In this document: positions 50,701-60,193 of the stretch, piece by piece
Layout: the number at the start of each line of letters is the position of its first letter
How positions within the stretch are numbered: position 1 is the stretch's first letter
Origin: an uncultured Lachnospiraceae bacterium
GTDB lineage: Bacteria; Bacillota; Clostridia; Lachnospirales; Lachnospiraceae
NCBI GenBank assembly: GCA_947576945.1
Contig: CANPTH010000003.1
Location: 1 to 64,000, forward strand
Reading direction: 5' to 3'
DNA: 64,000 nt
Translations under genes and position numbers: made by a program
Notes under the pieces: model-generated
Seen by the model: only the letters and a program-made list of their open reading frames with translations
Databases searched by the model: none
Told to the model about the DNA's origin: nothing

Positions 50701-51874
50701 GAGAGTCTGTGTGGTTGGAGTTGGATATGTAGGTCTTCCATGTGCCTTGATGCTTGCAAAGAGCGGATGCAAAGTAGTGGGATATGATTTGAACGACGAT
50801 AAGATCAGGCTATTGAACGAGGGGCATGTGGATGATGAATTGCAGGAATTATATAACCTGAGTGAAGTAAGAGAAAATTTTACCGCGACTATGCAATTAC
50901 CGCGGGCAGACGTATTTATCATTGCGGTTCCGACACCGATTCTGCAGGACAGGAAAGTTGCAGAGTTGTCGGCGCTGGCGGATGCCGTCACGCAGGTAGC
51001 TGAAGTGTTGGAGAAAGGCAACCTTATTATTGTTGAATCCACTGTGCCGCCTATGACAATGAGGAATCTGGTCATACCGATCATAGAGAAAAAGGGTCTG
51101 GATGCTGCTAAGGATGTTTATCTGGCACACTGTCCGGAACGATTGTTACCCGGTAATGTGGTGTATGAGATCACATATAATAACAGGATTGTCGGAGGAT
51201 ATACAAAAGAAAGCGCAGAATTAGCTGCCAGAGTATACCAATGTTTTGTTCAGGGTGAGATAAGCCTTACAGATGATGTGACGGCGGAAATGTGCAAATT
51301 AATGGAAAATACATACCGTGATGTGAACATTGCGCTGGCAAATGAATTAAGCGAGGTATGTGAAACTGTCGGAGTTAACACGAATGAAGCGATAGAACTT
51401 GCGAACAGGCATCCAAGAGTGAATCTTCTGAAGCCGGGGATTGGCGTGGGCGGTCATTGTCTGCCCATTGATCCATGGTTTATTCATGAAGTGTCGCCAT
51501 ATAACAGTACTCTGATCAATGCTGCAAGGCATATCAATGACGGGCGTCCTGCTCGCGTAACTGACAGGATCTGTAAGATATTATCGCAGGATATATCACA
51601 GAAGTTTGCAATCCTGGGAAAAACATACAAGGAAGAAACTACGGATACAAGAGAAAGTCCCGCCGGAGAAGTATTCCAGCGGCTAAAGGATGCCGGATAT
51701 CACGTGGTGGCATACGATAGCGAGGTAGACAAAGATACCAGTCTGGCAGAAGCCGTATTCGGATGCCGATATTTATTTGTCTTAGTCCGACACAGGAAAA
51801 TGATGCAGGAATTGGAAGAGTATGAGGCTGCTGAGAAGAATAAAGGTAACGAGGTGAATATCCTCTATTTCTAA
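50690..51874 (+). CDS. wecC: UDP-N-acetyl-D-mannosamine dehydrogenase (UDP-sugar dehydrogenase family)
   Basis: VCVVGVGYVGLPCALMLAKSG; AEMCKLMENTYRDVNIALANEL; GIGVGGHCLPIDPWFI. Confidence 0.93.
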   Translation: MLDKRVCVVGVGYVGLPCALMLAKSGCKVVGYDLNDDKIRLLNEGHVDDELQELYNLSEVRENFTATMQLPRADVFIIAVPTPILQDRKVAELSALADAVTQVAEVLEKGNLIIVESTVPPMTMRNLVIPIIEKKGLDAAKDVYLAHCPERLLPGNVVYEITYNNRIVGGYTKESAELAARVYQCFVQGEISLTDDVTAEMCKLMENTYRDVNIALANELSEVCETVGVNTNEAIELANRHPRVNLLKPGIGVGGHCLPIDPWFIHEVSPYNSTLINAARHINDGRPARVTDRICKILSQDISQKFAILGKTYKEETTDTRESPAGEVFQRLKDAGYHVVAYDSEVDKDTSLAEAVFGCRYLFVLVRHRKMMQELEEYEAAEKNKGNEVNILYF

Positions 51875-51911
51875 ATACCTTGGTGTGAGAAGTGGTAAGG
51901 ATGGGAGAGTC

Positions 51912-53546
51912 ATGGATAAGATTAGAGTAATGTATATTACCGTGGGCGTAAGGATGGGAGGTGCAGTGCAGTCTTTATTAGATATGGTCACTGCAAATCA
52001 GGATATTATTGAGCCGACCATCATTATGCCCATGAACGGCCCATTGGAAGATTATTTACATAAGCATGATATCAGATACTTTATCGTGCCGTTTGAAGCT
52101 GGGTATGGAAAACAGGGGACAGACTCTAAAAAGAAGCAGGATGATAATTTCGTCAATAACTATAGCGCGGCGTTACAGTTGCAACATATTATTGTGGATA
52201 GAAACATTCAGTTAATTCATACGAATACAAGTGTAACGAACGTAGGAGCATTTGCCGCTTTGCTATCAGATATTCCACATATATGGCATGTTCGGGAATT
52301 TGTGAAAGAAGGTCTTGGATGTGAATTCTGGGATGCAGAACTGAAAAAAAAGTTATTTTCCTGTACAGAGAAATATATCGCAATTTCCGAGAGCATCAGG
52401 CAAAAATACAGCCGGGAATATGAAATAAAGATGGAGAAACTCTATAACGGAATTGGTATTGACAGGTTTATAGAAGATATCAACGAGAAGGAGGAGAACT
52501 GTAATTTTTTGCTGGCGGGCGATATCATTCCTGAAAAAGGGCAGTTTGACGCAATTAAAGCAATGGAATTGTTATCAGGCAGTGGAGAAAGATCATCCAA
52601 TCTGTATCTTGTAGGTGCAGGTGATTATAAATATATATGGTTGTTGAAGCAATATGTCAAAAAGCATAATTTGCAGGAAGCAGTACATTTTCTGGGCTAT
52701 AGAGAAAGTCTGAAAAATTTGAGAAAGAAGTGCCGGTTTTCTATTACAGCCTCAAAAATGGAGGCATTGGGGCGGGTTACAGTGGAAGCTATGCTGGCAG
52801 GTAATATTGTTGTCGGTGCAGATGCGGGAGGGACGGCGGAAATCATAGGAGATGATCTCTCCAGAGGGTATTTATACAGGCAGGGAGATTATAAAGATCT
52901 GGCAAGAGTTATGGCGCTTGCTTTGAACAACGTAGACCATAATAAAACAATACTGGACAGGGCACAGAAATATGCGGTAGAAAATTTTAATCCACAAAAA
53001 TATATCTTAAGGATGGTTGAGATATATCGTGAAGTTTTAAGCGATAGATCTGATGCATGGAATATTAAAAAGAAGAGACTCCTGTCTGAATTAGAAGAAC
53101 GTTATACAGGTTTATGCGCCGGCAGTAAAAGTTCAGATGTGACTGGCTATAGAAAGAACAAGATGCCGGCTGTTTTCAGGGAAGCGCAGCGCTGGCTGAC
53201 AATGAAGCAGGCAGGGCTTTCCATAGAGGATGTTTTAATCAAAAAAGGAATTGGATCAATTGCTATTTATGGGATGGGCTATTTAGGCTGCAGCCTTTAT
53301 GATGAACTGGAAAGCGGCAGAGTCCGGATAGAATATATTATGGATAAGGGGATGGAAGATACGGCAGGCATTATCAGACTGGTAAGCATGGAGGAAGAAC
53401 TGCCAGAGGTGGATGCCGTTGTTGTAACGGTACTAAGTGAAATACAGAATTTGTGTGAACAATTAAGAAATAAGTGCAGTTACAGAATTGTTTCCATTGT
53501 AGAAATATTGGATTGGTGCGAAGACTTTATAATAGGTTTGGAGTGA
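51912..53546 (+). CDS. Glycosyltransferase family 4 with C-terminal Rossmann-like module
   Basis: ITASKMEALGRVTVEAMLAGNIVVGADAGGTAEII; C-terminal IAIYGMGYLGCSLYDEL. Confidence 0.9.
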   Translation: MDKIRVMYITVGVRMGGAVQSLLDMVTANQDIIEPTIIMPMNGPLEDYLHKHDIRYFIVPFEAGYGKQGTDSKKKQDDNFVNNYSAALQLQHIIVDRNIQLIHTNTSVTNVGAFAALLSDIPHIWHVREFVKEGLGCEFWDAELKKKLFSCTEKYIAISESIRQKYSREYEIKMEKLYNGIGIDRFIEDINEKEENCNFLLAGDIIPEKGQFDAIKAMELLSGSGERSSNLYLVGAGDYKYIWLLKQYVKKHNLQEAVHFLGYRESLKNLRKKCRFSITASKMEALGRVTVEAMLAGNIVVGADAGGTAEIIGDDLSRGYLYRQGDYKDLARVMALALNNVDHNKTILDRAQKYAVENFNPQKYILRMVEIYREVLSDRSDAWNIKKKRLLSELEERYTGLCAGSKSSDVTGYRKNKMPAVFREAQRWLTMKQAGLSIEDVLIKKGIGSIAIYGMGYLGCSLYDELESGRVRIEYIMDKGMEDTAGIIRLVSMEEELPEVDAVVVTVLSEIQNLCEQLRNKCSYRIVSIVEILDWCEDFIIGLE

Positions 53547-53629
53547 ATGGAACAGGTGGACTTATTTTATAAAAGCTGGAGAAAGCAGATAAAATATTGG
53601 TTATGCAATCCAGGAGAATGGAGAACAGA

Positions 53630-54874
53630 ATGAAGGTAATGGAAAGCGATGAACAGATGTCAGATATAATGGATCGCCATAAGATTGTGGTGATATGGGG
53701 AACGGGAGTATACGGGCGAAAGTTTCAGAAGAAGATATTTTCATTTGAGCGGAAAGAAGATATTTACTTTTGCGATAATAATGCAAAAAATGAAAGGGGG
53801 GGGGTATTTCCTAAGCTCCTTACGCCCAGTGAACTTAACGAAAGGGTAAAGAATGGACAGGACATTGCTATAGTAATCTGCGTAAAAAATGACAATGCCG
53901 TGTATGAAATTCAGGCACAGCTGTCTGCAATGGGAATACCGGATAAAGATATATACAGATTTAAGACAGATGCTGGCAGCATATCTATGAAAGATGAAGT
54001 TAAACTAAAAAGAAGTAAAGGCTATTTCAATGGAAAAAAGCCGGTTTTTCCGTTAGCTGATTCGGCAGCAGTTAAATGTATAGAGGATAAAATTGAAGCC
54101 GGAGACCCCTTTTTGTTTTCCAGGTGGGGAAGGGTGGAAGCACGTGCTGTATTGGACTATGTAATGGGATTTCCGGGTAAAGTGGAAGATTCTCTTATGA
54201 ACAATGCGGGGGTATTTCCTTTAGATCCGGATATCATTCGTTTTTTCAGTGAGGAATCCATAGCGGCGGCAAAAGAAATAGACATATTATGCGCGTGGTT
54301 TCATAATTTTGACGGAGAGGACAAATTATTCAGATGGTATTCGCCGGAGGCAGTTATAGTTGGCAGCAGCGTTTATTATCCTTTCTTTCCGGAAAGTGCA
54401 TGGACAAGAAAGCTGAAGGGCAGAAGAGTACTTGTAATACACCCTTTTGCAGAATTAATGGAAAAACAATACAAAAATCGTGCATTGCTTTGGGAAAATG
54501 AAGAAATCCTGCCGGAATTTGATTTGATAACCTATAAGGCCGTACAATCTTTGGGAGGAAATAGTGGCTATGCCTCATGGGCGGAGGCATTAAATAAGAT
54601 GAAACGTGATATAGAAGAGCTTGAATTTGATATTGCGTTAATTGGCTGCGGGGCGTACGGTATGCCGCTGGGTGGTTTTATAAAGAACAAAATGCATAGA
54701 CAGGCTATGCACATAGGGGGAACATTACAGGTTTTATTTGGAATTAAAGGGGCAAGGTGGGAAGGGGAACCATACAATTACGATAAAAAATTATATAATG
54801 AATTTTGGGTCAGACCAGGGGAAAAATTAAAGCCCCAAAATTATATGGATGTAGAGGGTGGGTGTTATTGGTAA
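53630..54874 (+). CDS. GT-D-fold-like glycosyltransferase with N-terminal Rossmann-like module and in-frame 9-G tract (phase-ON reading)
   Basis: IVVIWGTGVYGRKFQKKIF; FLFSRWGRVEARAVLDYV; IGCGAYGMPLGGFIKNKMHRQAMHIGGTLQVLFGIKGARW. Family call tentative. Confidence 0.75.
   Translation: MKVMESDEQMSDIMDRHKIVVIWGTGVYGRKFQKKIFSFERKEDIYFCDNNAKNERGGVFPKLLTPSELNERVKNGQDIAIVICVKNDNAVYEIQAQLSAMGIPDKDIYRFKTDAGSISMKDEVKLKRSKGYFNGKKPVFPLADSAAVKCIEDKIEAGDPFLFSRWGRVEARAVLDYVMGFPGKVEDSLMNNAGVFPLDPDIIRFFSEESIAAAKEIDILCAWFHNFDGEDKLFRWYSPEAVIVGSSVYYPFFPESAWTRKLKGRRVLVIHPFAELMEKQYKNRALLWENEEILPEFDLITYKAVQSLGGNSGYASWAEALNKMKRDIEELEFDIALIGCGAYGMPLGGFIKNKMHRQAMHIGGTLQVLFGIKGARWEGEPYNYDKKLYNEFWVRPGEKLKPQNYMDVEGGCYW
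53796..53804. repeat. Poly-G tract, 9 G
   Basis: Direct reading: atgaaaGGGGGGGGGtatttcc. Confidence 0.95.
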
Positions 54875-54970
54875 CCCGCCTTCCATTGACCGTATGTTCC
54901 CTTGTCAGTTAAAGGTAAGCCTATATGGATATAACGCGGCAATATTGAGTCGATGAGGAGAACTGAAAGT

Positions 54971-56098
54971 ATGGAGCATTTCGGAGCGGAAATTAACGAT
55001 CATTTGAGAATAGAATACCTTGAAGATCTGCAGGTGGAAAATATAGTATCCGCAGATGGAGTGGAGGATAAATTCTGGTATGTTCTGAATGAGAATGAGA
55101 TGCTTGTGGGGTGTATCGGAGTAAGTGAATATCGTGAAACATGCAGAACCGGAAAAATATATATCAATCAAAATTTTACTTATATAAATTCCGGCAGGGA
55201 TGAGAAACAGGCAGCGATAGATATATTTTTAGAAAAGCCTCATATTAAAAAAATTCCGGTATTGGATCAGGAGGGAAGGCTGCTCTATGAATATGTGAAG
55301 AGCATGGACGCATATTATGACGAATTAGAGATACAATGTGGAATTAATATCGGAGAAGAGCGAAAAGAAAAAATAGTAGTTTCATTGACCAGTTATGGAA
55401 AAAGATTGGATACAGTTTATCTGGTGGTTAAAAGCATCATGAATCAGACTTTAAAGGCAGATGAAATTATTCTTTATATAGCGGAGGAAGATTCAAAAAG
55501 AATGATTGAAAAGGAAGATGAGCTTACAAAAGCTGGATTGAAAGTCATTCGTAACGTAAAAGATTTGAAGCCGCATAAGAAATACTTTTATTCTGTTCAG
55601 AATTTTCCAGAGAGTGTTATTATTACAGTTGATGACGATGTGATGTATGATGACAGGTTGATAGAAGAATTGTATACATGTCATCTGACATATCCCGATG
55701 CTGTTATTTGCAGCCGAGGACATAGAATGACCAAGGAGAATGGGAAGGTGGCGTCATACAGTTCATGGGAAACATGCGTGAGAAGCGCTGTTCCGGAGAA
55801 GGGAATATGTGCAACAGGGGTAGGCGGTATTCTGTATCCCTGTGGTCAATACAGGAAAAAGTTTATAGATGAGGAAGGTATTTTGAAGACTTCACTCTGT
55901 GGGGATGATTTGTGGTTAAAGGCAATAGAGTTAATGGAAGGCGTGAGTACCTTTGCGATGGGCTGGAACTGTTATGGACTTATAAAAAACAGTCAGGAAA
56001 CAGCGCTTGGTGTTGAAAATGTGGTCAACAAAAAAAATGATGAATATCTGGACAGGCTGGGGAAATATTTTAATGTAAATTTTGCAGCGTTGTTTTGA
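54971..56098 (+). CDS. Glycosyltransferase-like protein with N-terminal CBS-like segment
   Basis: KIVVSLTSYGKRLDTVYLVVKSIMNQTLKADEIILYIAEE; VIITVDDDVMYDDRL (DDD); N-terminal HIKKIPVLDQEGRLLYEY. Confidence 0.8.
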   Translation: MEHFGAEINDHLRIEYLEDLQVENIVSADGVEDKFWYVLNENEMLVGCIGVSEYRETCRTGKIYINQNFTYINSGRDEKQAAIDIFLEKPHIKKIPVLDQEGRLLYEYVKSMDAYYDELEIQCGINIGEERKEKIVVSLTSYGKRLDTVYLVVKSIMNQTLKADEIILYIAEEDSKRMIEKEDELTKAGLKVIRNVKDLKPHKKYFYSVQNFPESVIITVDDDVMYDDRLIEELYTCHLTYPDAVICSRGHRMTKENGKVASYSSWETCVRSAVPEKGICATGVGGILYPCGQYRKKFIDEEGILKTSLCGDDLWLKAIELMEGVSTFAMGWNCYGLIKNSQETALGVENVVNKKNDEYLDRLGKYFNVNFAALF

Positions 56099-56163
56099 TT
56101 ATAGAGTAAAAAGAAAATGTACAAAGTGAAGGAATGTAATTATTTGTATTAAGAGAGGTGTAT

Positions 56164-57288
56164 ATGTACAATACTGTGGAATGCTATGATAAACCGGCAG
56201 ATATAATGGATAAAATGGAAACGCCCTATGTTGAGATGAGTAAAAAGGAGCATGGGTTTATCAGCGGTTTAATAAGGGATCATAGGCCTGAAAAGGTATT
56301 AGAAGTCGGTGTCGCGGGCGGCGGAACAACTGCTGTAATTATGAATTGCCTGAATGAATTCTGTCCGGATGCCAGAATGTACTCTGTTGATATTAATGAG
56401 GAATGTTATAAGAGAGACGGAAAGCAGACCGGATTTCAATTAAATGAAATCAGAGAGTATTTGCCGAACATAGAGAATCATAAGTTTTTGCTGGGGAAAG
56501 AATTGCCATGTGTCATAGAGCAGATAGGGAGTAACATTGATTTTCTGGTATTAGATACAGTGCATATAATGCCTGGTGAATTTTTAGATTTTCTTTGTGC
56601 ACTGCCATTTTTGGCGGATGGGGCAATTGTCGTACTGCATGATGTATCGGAACATTGCAGGGTAAATAGTCCGTATGGTTATTGTACCAGGCTTTTGCTG
56701 TGCAGTGTGACAGCAGAAAAATATTATAATCTGGATGAGGCTGATGATATACGCGGTTTTTTCAATATAGCTGCTTTCAAAATAGATCAGGCTACAAGAA
56801 ATGAAATAGAAAATGTGATATCGGCTCTGTCGGTCACATGGCAGTACATGCCGCCGGAGAGTATGATTGAGAATTATTATGCTGTTTATAGGAAATATTA
56901 TACGGAAAAACAGCTTCTTCTTATCCAAAATATTGTCCGGAGGTATCGATATATTGAAGAATTTGCCGGGGTAAGAAAAGCATTGCTGAAGGAAGTAGAC
57001 TGTTATGATAATATTTACATTTACGGAGCCGGATACAATGGTAAGAAGTTACAGAAGTATTTAAAGCGTAAAGGATATGACGTTAGTGGGTATGTGGTTT
57101 CAGACGACCATTATGCTAAGGAAGCCGAGAAGTATGGAGAACAGGTTCGTCGGATCTCGGATATAGAAAAGTTGGATAAGACAGTCTGCCTGATTTCTAT
57201 TCTTGATGAGGGAATAAAAGAAAGATTAGATAATGCGGGTATTGAGAACATTAAATTATCGGCGGAATTTTTAAGATTGGAAATTTAA
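56164..57288 (+). CDS. Class I SAM methyltransferase-like protein with C-terminal Rossmann-like module
   Basis: EKVLEVGVAGGGTTAVIM; C-terminal IYIYGAGYNGKKLQKYLKRKGYDVSGYV. Confidence 0.85.
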   Translation: MYNTVECYDKPADIMDKMETPYVEMSKKEHGFISGLIRDHRPEKVLEVGVAGGGTTAVIMNCLNEFCPDARMYSVDINEECYKRDGKQTGFQLNEIREYLPNIENHKFLLGKELPCVIEQIGSNIDFLVLDTVHIMPGEFLDFLCALPFLADGAIVVLHDVSEHCRVNSPYGYCTRLLLCSVTAEKYYNLDEADDIRGFFNIAAFKIDQATRNEIENVISALSVTWQYMPPESMIENYYAVYRKYYTEKQLLLIQNIVRRYRYIEEFAGVRKALLKEVDCYDNIYIYGAGYNGKKLQKYLKRKGYDVSGYVVSDDHYAKEAEKYGEQVRRISDIEKLDKTVCLISILDEGIKERLDNAGIENIKLSAEFLRLEI

Positions 57289-57305
57289 GAAGAGAGGATT
57301 TATAA

Positions 57306-58778
57306 ATGAATGAACATTTGGAGCGCGTAAGCGCAGATGTGCAAATGATATATTCGCGAATTGAGGACGATACTTCACGGCAGATTTTTGAAAATAGATT
57401 AATGATGGCCTTAACAAAAAACGAGAGAAAAAATGATGAAATAGAATTTCTGAGGGAAAAACGGGATAAGGATAAGCGGCTTGTATCGTTATTTAATGAA
57501 ATAAAGTGTTTGGAAGGCGATATTTTTATATTTGGCGCGGGCGAATGCGGCAGATATATTGTTAATAGTAAATTTATGAAAGGAATCCCGGTCAGGGGCT
57601 TTATTGATAACCGGGAATGGCGTGAGGATACCATTCATAATTTGCCGGTGTATCAATTTGAAGATGCAGTCATAAACTGCGAGAAAGCCAACGTTATACT
57701 TAGTATGCAGTCATATGTGTCAAGACGGCAGATCAAAGAGCAGATCGCTCAAAAGAGAAACAGCTGGAATATAATAGATGCCGGTGAAATATTACGGCAA
57801 ATTGATAAAGAGGCGCTTTTAGAGATTGGGAATCCTTTTTATCGATATATCTATAATTTAGTAGACACCAGTGAATCAGGTTCAGCAGTGTTGGATAAGA
57901 TCAGAAACGGCAGTCATCTGACGGCGTGTTGGATTACACCTGAGGAAGGAGATAACATTGGAAGACTGATCAAAGAAAAATGGGGATATTATCCATGGTG
58001 CTGCTATCTGACTGCCGATAAAACACAAAATGAATATAACGGTATTCCGATATATACATACGAGGAAGCGTCAGCCCAATATGATCAATTGGATATTGTT
58101 ATTGAGAATGGACGCTTATATGATACTGTCAGGGAGCAGGTATCTTCAAATGGAATTGTAAGAGAAATCATTAATTTGAATGATATAACAGAAATGTTAT
58201 ATAGAAAGCAGTATTTTGACTTTTTTGAGTATGCAGATGTGAAAGAGACTTTTATAGACGGCGGAGCATTTGATCTGTGCTCTACAAAAGAATTTATAAA
58301 ATGGTGTCGAGGGAATTACGCGAGAGTATTTGCATTTGAGCCGGAGAAAAGTGATTATGAGTTCTGTAAAGAGAAGGCAGAACACTTGGATAATGTCAGT
58401 CTCTTCAACTGCGGTCTGCTTGACAGGCAGGGTAAAATCGGGTTCACTGCAGGATTGAGTGGCGCCTCACGTATAGAAGATCAGAAGCGGGATTTCTATG
58501 CGGACTATGATATTGAGGTTACAGATCTGGATTCTGTTGTGAAAGATGAGAAAGTCACATTTATTAAGATGGATATAGAAGGCGCAGAAGAAAAGGCACT
58601 ATTGGGAGCAAGACATATTATTACAGAGCAGAAACCTAAACTGGCGATCTGTGTTTACCATAAGCCAGAAGACATTATTGAGCTGCCTGCTCTTATTTTG
58701 GAAATGAGGCCGGATTATAAAATTGCATTCCGGCATTATTCTTTAAGAGGTACGGAAACGGTAATGTACGCATGGTAG
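57306..58778 (+). CDS. FkbM family methyltransferase with N-terminal Rossmann-like module
   Basis: IFIFGAGECGRYIVNS; C-terminal FIDGGAFD...VFAFEPEKSDYEF...TFIKMDIEGAEEKALLGA. Confidence 0.92.
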   Translation: MNEHLERVSADVQMIYSRIEDDTSRQIFENRLMMALTKNERKNDEIEFLREKRDKDKRLVSLFNEIKCLEGDIFIFGAGECGRYIVNSKFMKGIPVRGFIDNREWREDTIHNLPVYQFEDAVINCEKANVILSMQSYVSRRQIKEQIAQKRNSWNIIDAGEILRQIDKEALLEIGNPFYRYIYNLVDTSESGSAVLDKIRNGSHLTACWITPEEGDNIGRLIKEKWGYYPWCCYLTADKTQNEYNGIPIYTYEEASAQYDQLDIVIENGRLYDTVREQVSSNGIVREIINLNDITEMLYRKQYFDFFEYADVKETFIDGGAFDLCSTKEFIKWCRGNYARVFAFEPEKSDYEFCKEKAEHLDNVSLFNCGLLDRQGKIGFTAGLSGASRIEDQKRDFYADYDIEVTDLDSVVKDEKVTFIKMDIEGAEEKALLGARHIITEQKPKLAICVYHKPEDIIELPALILEMRPDYKIAFRHYSLRGTETVMYAW

Positions 58779-58799
58779 ATAAATGGGTGCGATTTGAAT

Positions 58800-60170
58800 A
58801 TGACTGTGATTGAAGAGAAAGTAAGTGTCATCATACCTGTATATAACTGTAGGGCATGGGTCAAAAGATGCCTGGATTCTGTATTGGAACAGACATATCA
58901 GAATCTGGAAGTATTAGTGATTGATGACGGATCTGAGGATGGTTCGGCAGAAATAATTGAAAGCCTTGCCAGGAAAGACAGCCGGGTGCAGTATTTTTTT
59001 CAGTCCAATCAAGGAGTGGCATCTGCGAGGAACCGCGGGCTGATGGAGGCTTCGGGCGGCGTGATCACGTTTGTGGATGCAGATGATTACATTGAAAAAG
59101 ATATGTATGAGAAAATGCTGACGGTGATGAAGACGCAGGATGCTGATATTGTGGAATGTTCCTGCAGACGGGTCAGACCGGATGGCAAAACTATAGTGGA
59201 TAATCACCTAAAAGAAGAAACGGTGATTGGGAAAAGGCAATGTGTAAGGCACTATCTGCGCCAGCAAAACGTCACGAACTATGTATGCAACAAGGTATAT
59301 AGAAAAGAATTATTTCACGGTTTTTCCTTTCCGAATCTGAAATACAGTGAGGACTATTATATCAATAATATGGTGCATGCGAGAGCAGAGAAAAAGGTCA
59401 TAATGCCCGAAATTTACTATAATTATGTGCTTTATGAAGGACAGGCTACAGATATCAGCCATGTAAGTCTGTCGAATTTTGACGGAGTGAAGGCGGGCAG
59501 ACTTGTTGCCGAATGTTTTAAGAAGGACAGGGAACTGTGTACCTATGCGGCTGTTTATGCGTGTGAGTATGCCGTCCGTACAGCAGGACAATATCTAAGT
59601 TATTGTCCTGGACATTGGAATGAAGTAAGAAAACAGATAAGAAATGACTTTTTGTACTGTTATCGTCATGTGGTGTCAGCTGACCATATCGATATTGATG
59701 TAATGGCAAAAAGAAGGCAGTATCTGCGCTTTTTCCGAAAAGGGGAAATTGAGCGGGGGATTTTTGTGCCGGCGCTGCCGGAGTTGGCAAAGAGAGAAAA
59801 ACAGCAGCAGAAAAGCAGCAGACTGTTAAAACTCATGTGCAGGTGGACAATGGACGCTCAGAAGGGCATGAAACCGGTAGATTATCTGATCAAGAGGAGT
59901 TGGTATTCTGTGGCCGTTTATGGCATAGGAGATGTGGGGAAATGCCTGCTGAGTGAACTTGCCGATTCTGCAGTGACAGTGAAGTATGTAATCGATAGAA
60001 GGCAGCTGGAACTTGATCTGCCGGTATATACGCCGGAAGATGATCTGCCAGTGGTGGACTGCATTATTGTCACGGCTGTTACGGAGTATGGGGAGATAAG
60101 CAGAAGACTGAAGAAGAAGTTGGATTGCCAGGTTATTTCAATCGAGGATATTATCTATCAGGTTGAGTGA
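58800..60170 (+). CDS. Glycosyltransferase family 2 with C-terminal Rossmann-like module
   Basis: VSVIIPVYNCRAWVKRCLDSVLEQTYQNLEVLVIDDGSEDGS; C-terminal VAVYGIGDVGKCLLSELADS. Confidence 0.93.
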   Translation: MTVIEEKVSVIIPVYNCRAWVKRCLDSVLEQTYQNLEVLVIDDGSEDGSAEIIESLARKDSRVQYFFQSNQGVASARNRGLMEASGGVITFVDADDYIEKDMYEKMLTVMKTQDADIVECSCRRVRPDGKTIVDNHLKEETVIGKRQCVRHYLRQQNVTNYVCNKVYRKELFHGFSFPNLKYSEDYYINNMVHARAEKKVIMPEIYYNYVLYEGQATDISHVSLSNFDGVKAGRLVAECFKKDRELCTYAAVYACEYAVRTAGQYLSYCPGHWNEVRKQIRNDFLYCYRHVVSADHIDIDVMAKRRQYLRFFRKGEIERGIFVPALPELAKREKQQQKSSRLLKLMCRWTMDAQKGMKPVDYLIKRSWYSVAVYGIGDVGKCLLSELADSAVTVKYVIDRRQLELDLPVYTPEDDLPVVDCIIVTAVTEYGEISRRLKKKLDCQVISIEDIIYQVE

Positions 60171-60193
60171 TATAAATACGGGAAGGCGTGGAT

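Noticed and set aside
54208-54219. GGGGGTATTTCC echo of the poly-G tract context 400 bp downstream in the same gene
   Set aside because: Only 5 G, encodes Gly-Val-Phe in frame; probably coincidence of codon choice, not a second switch.
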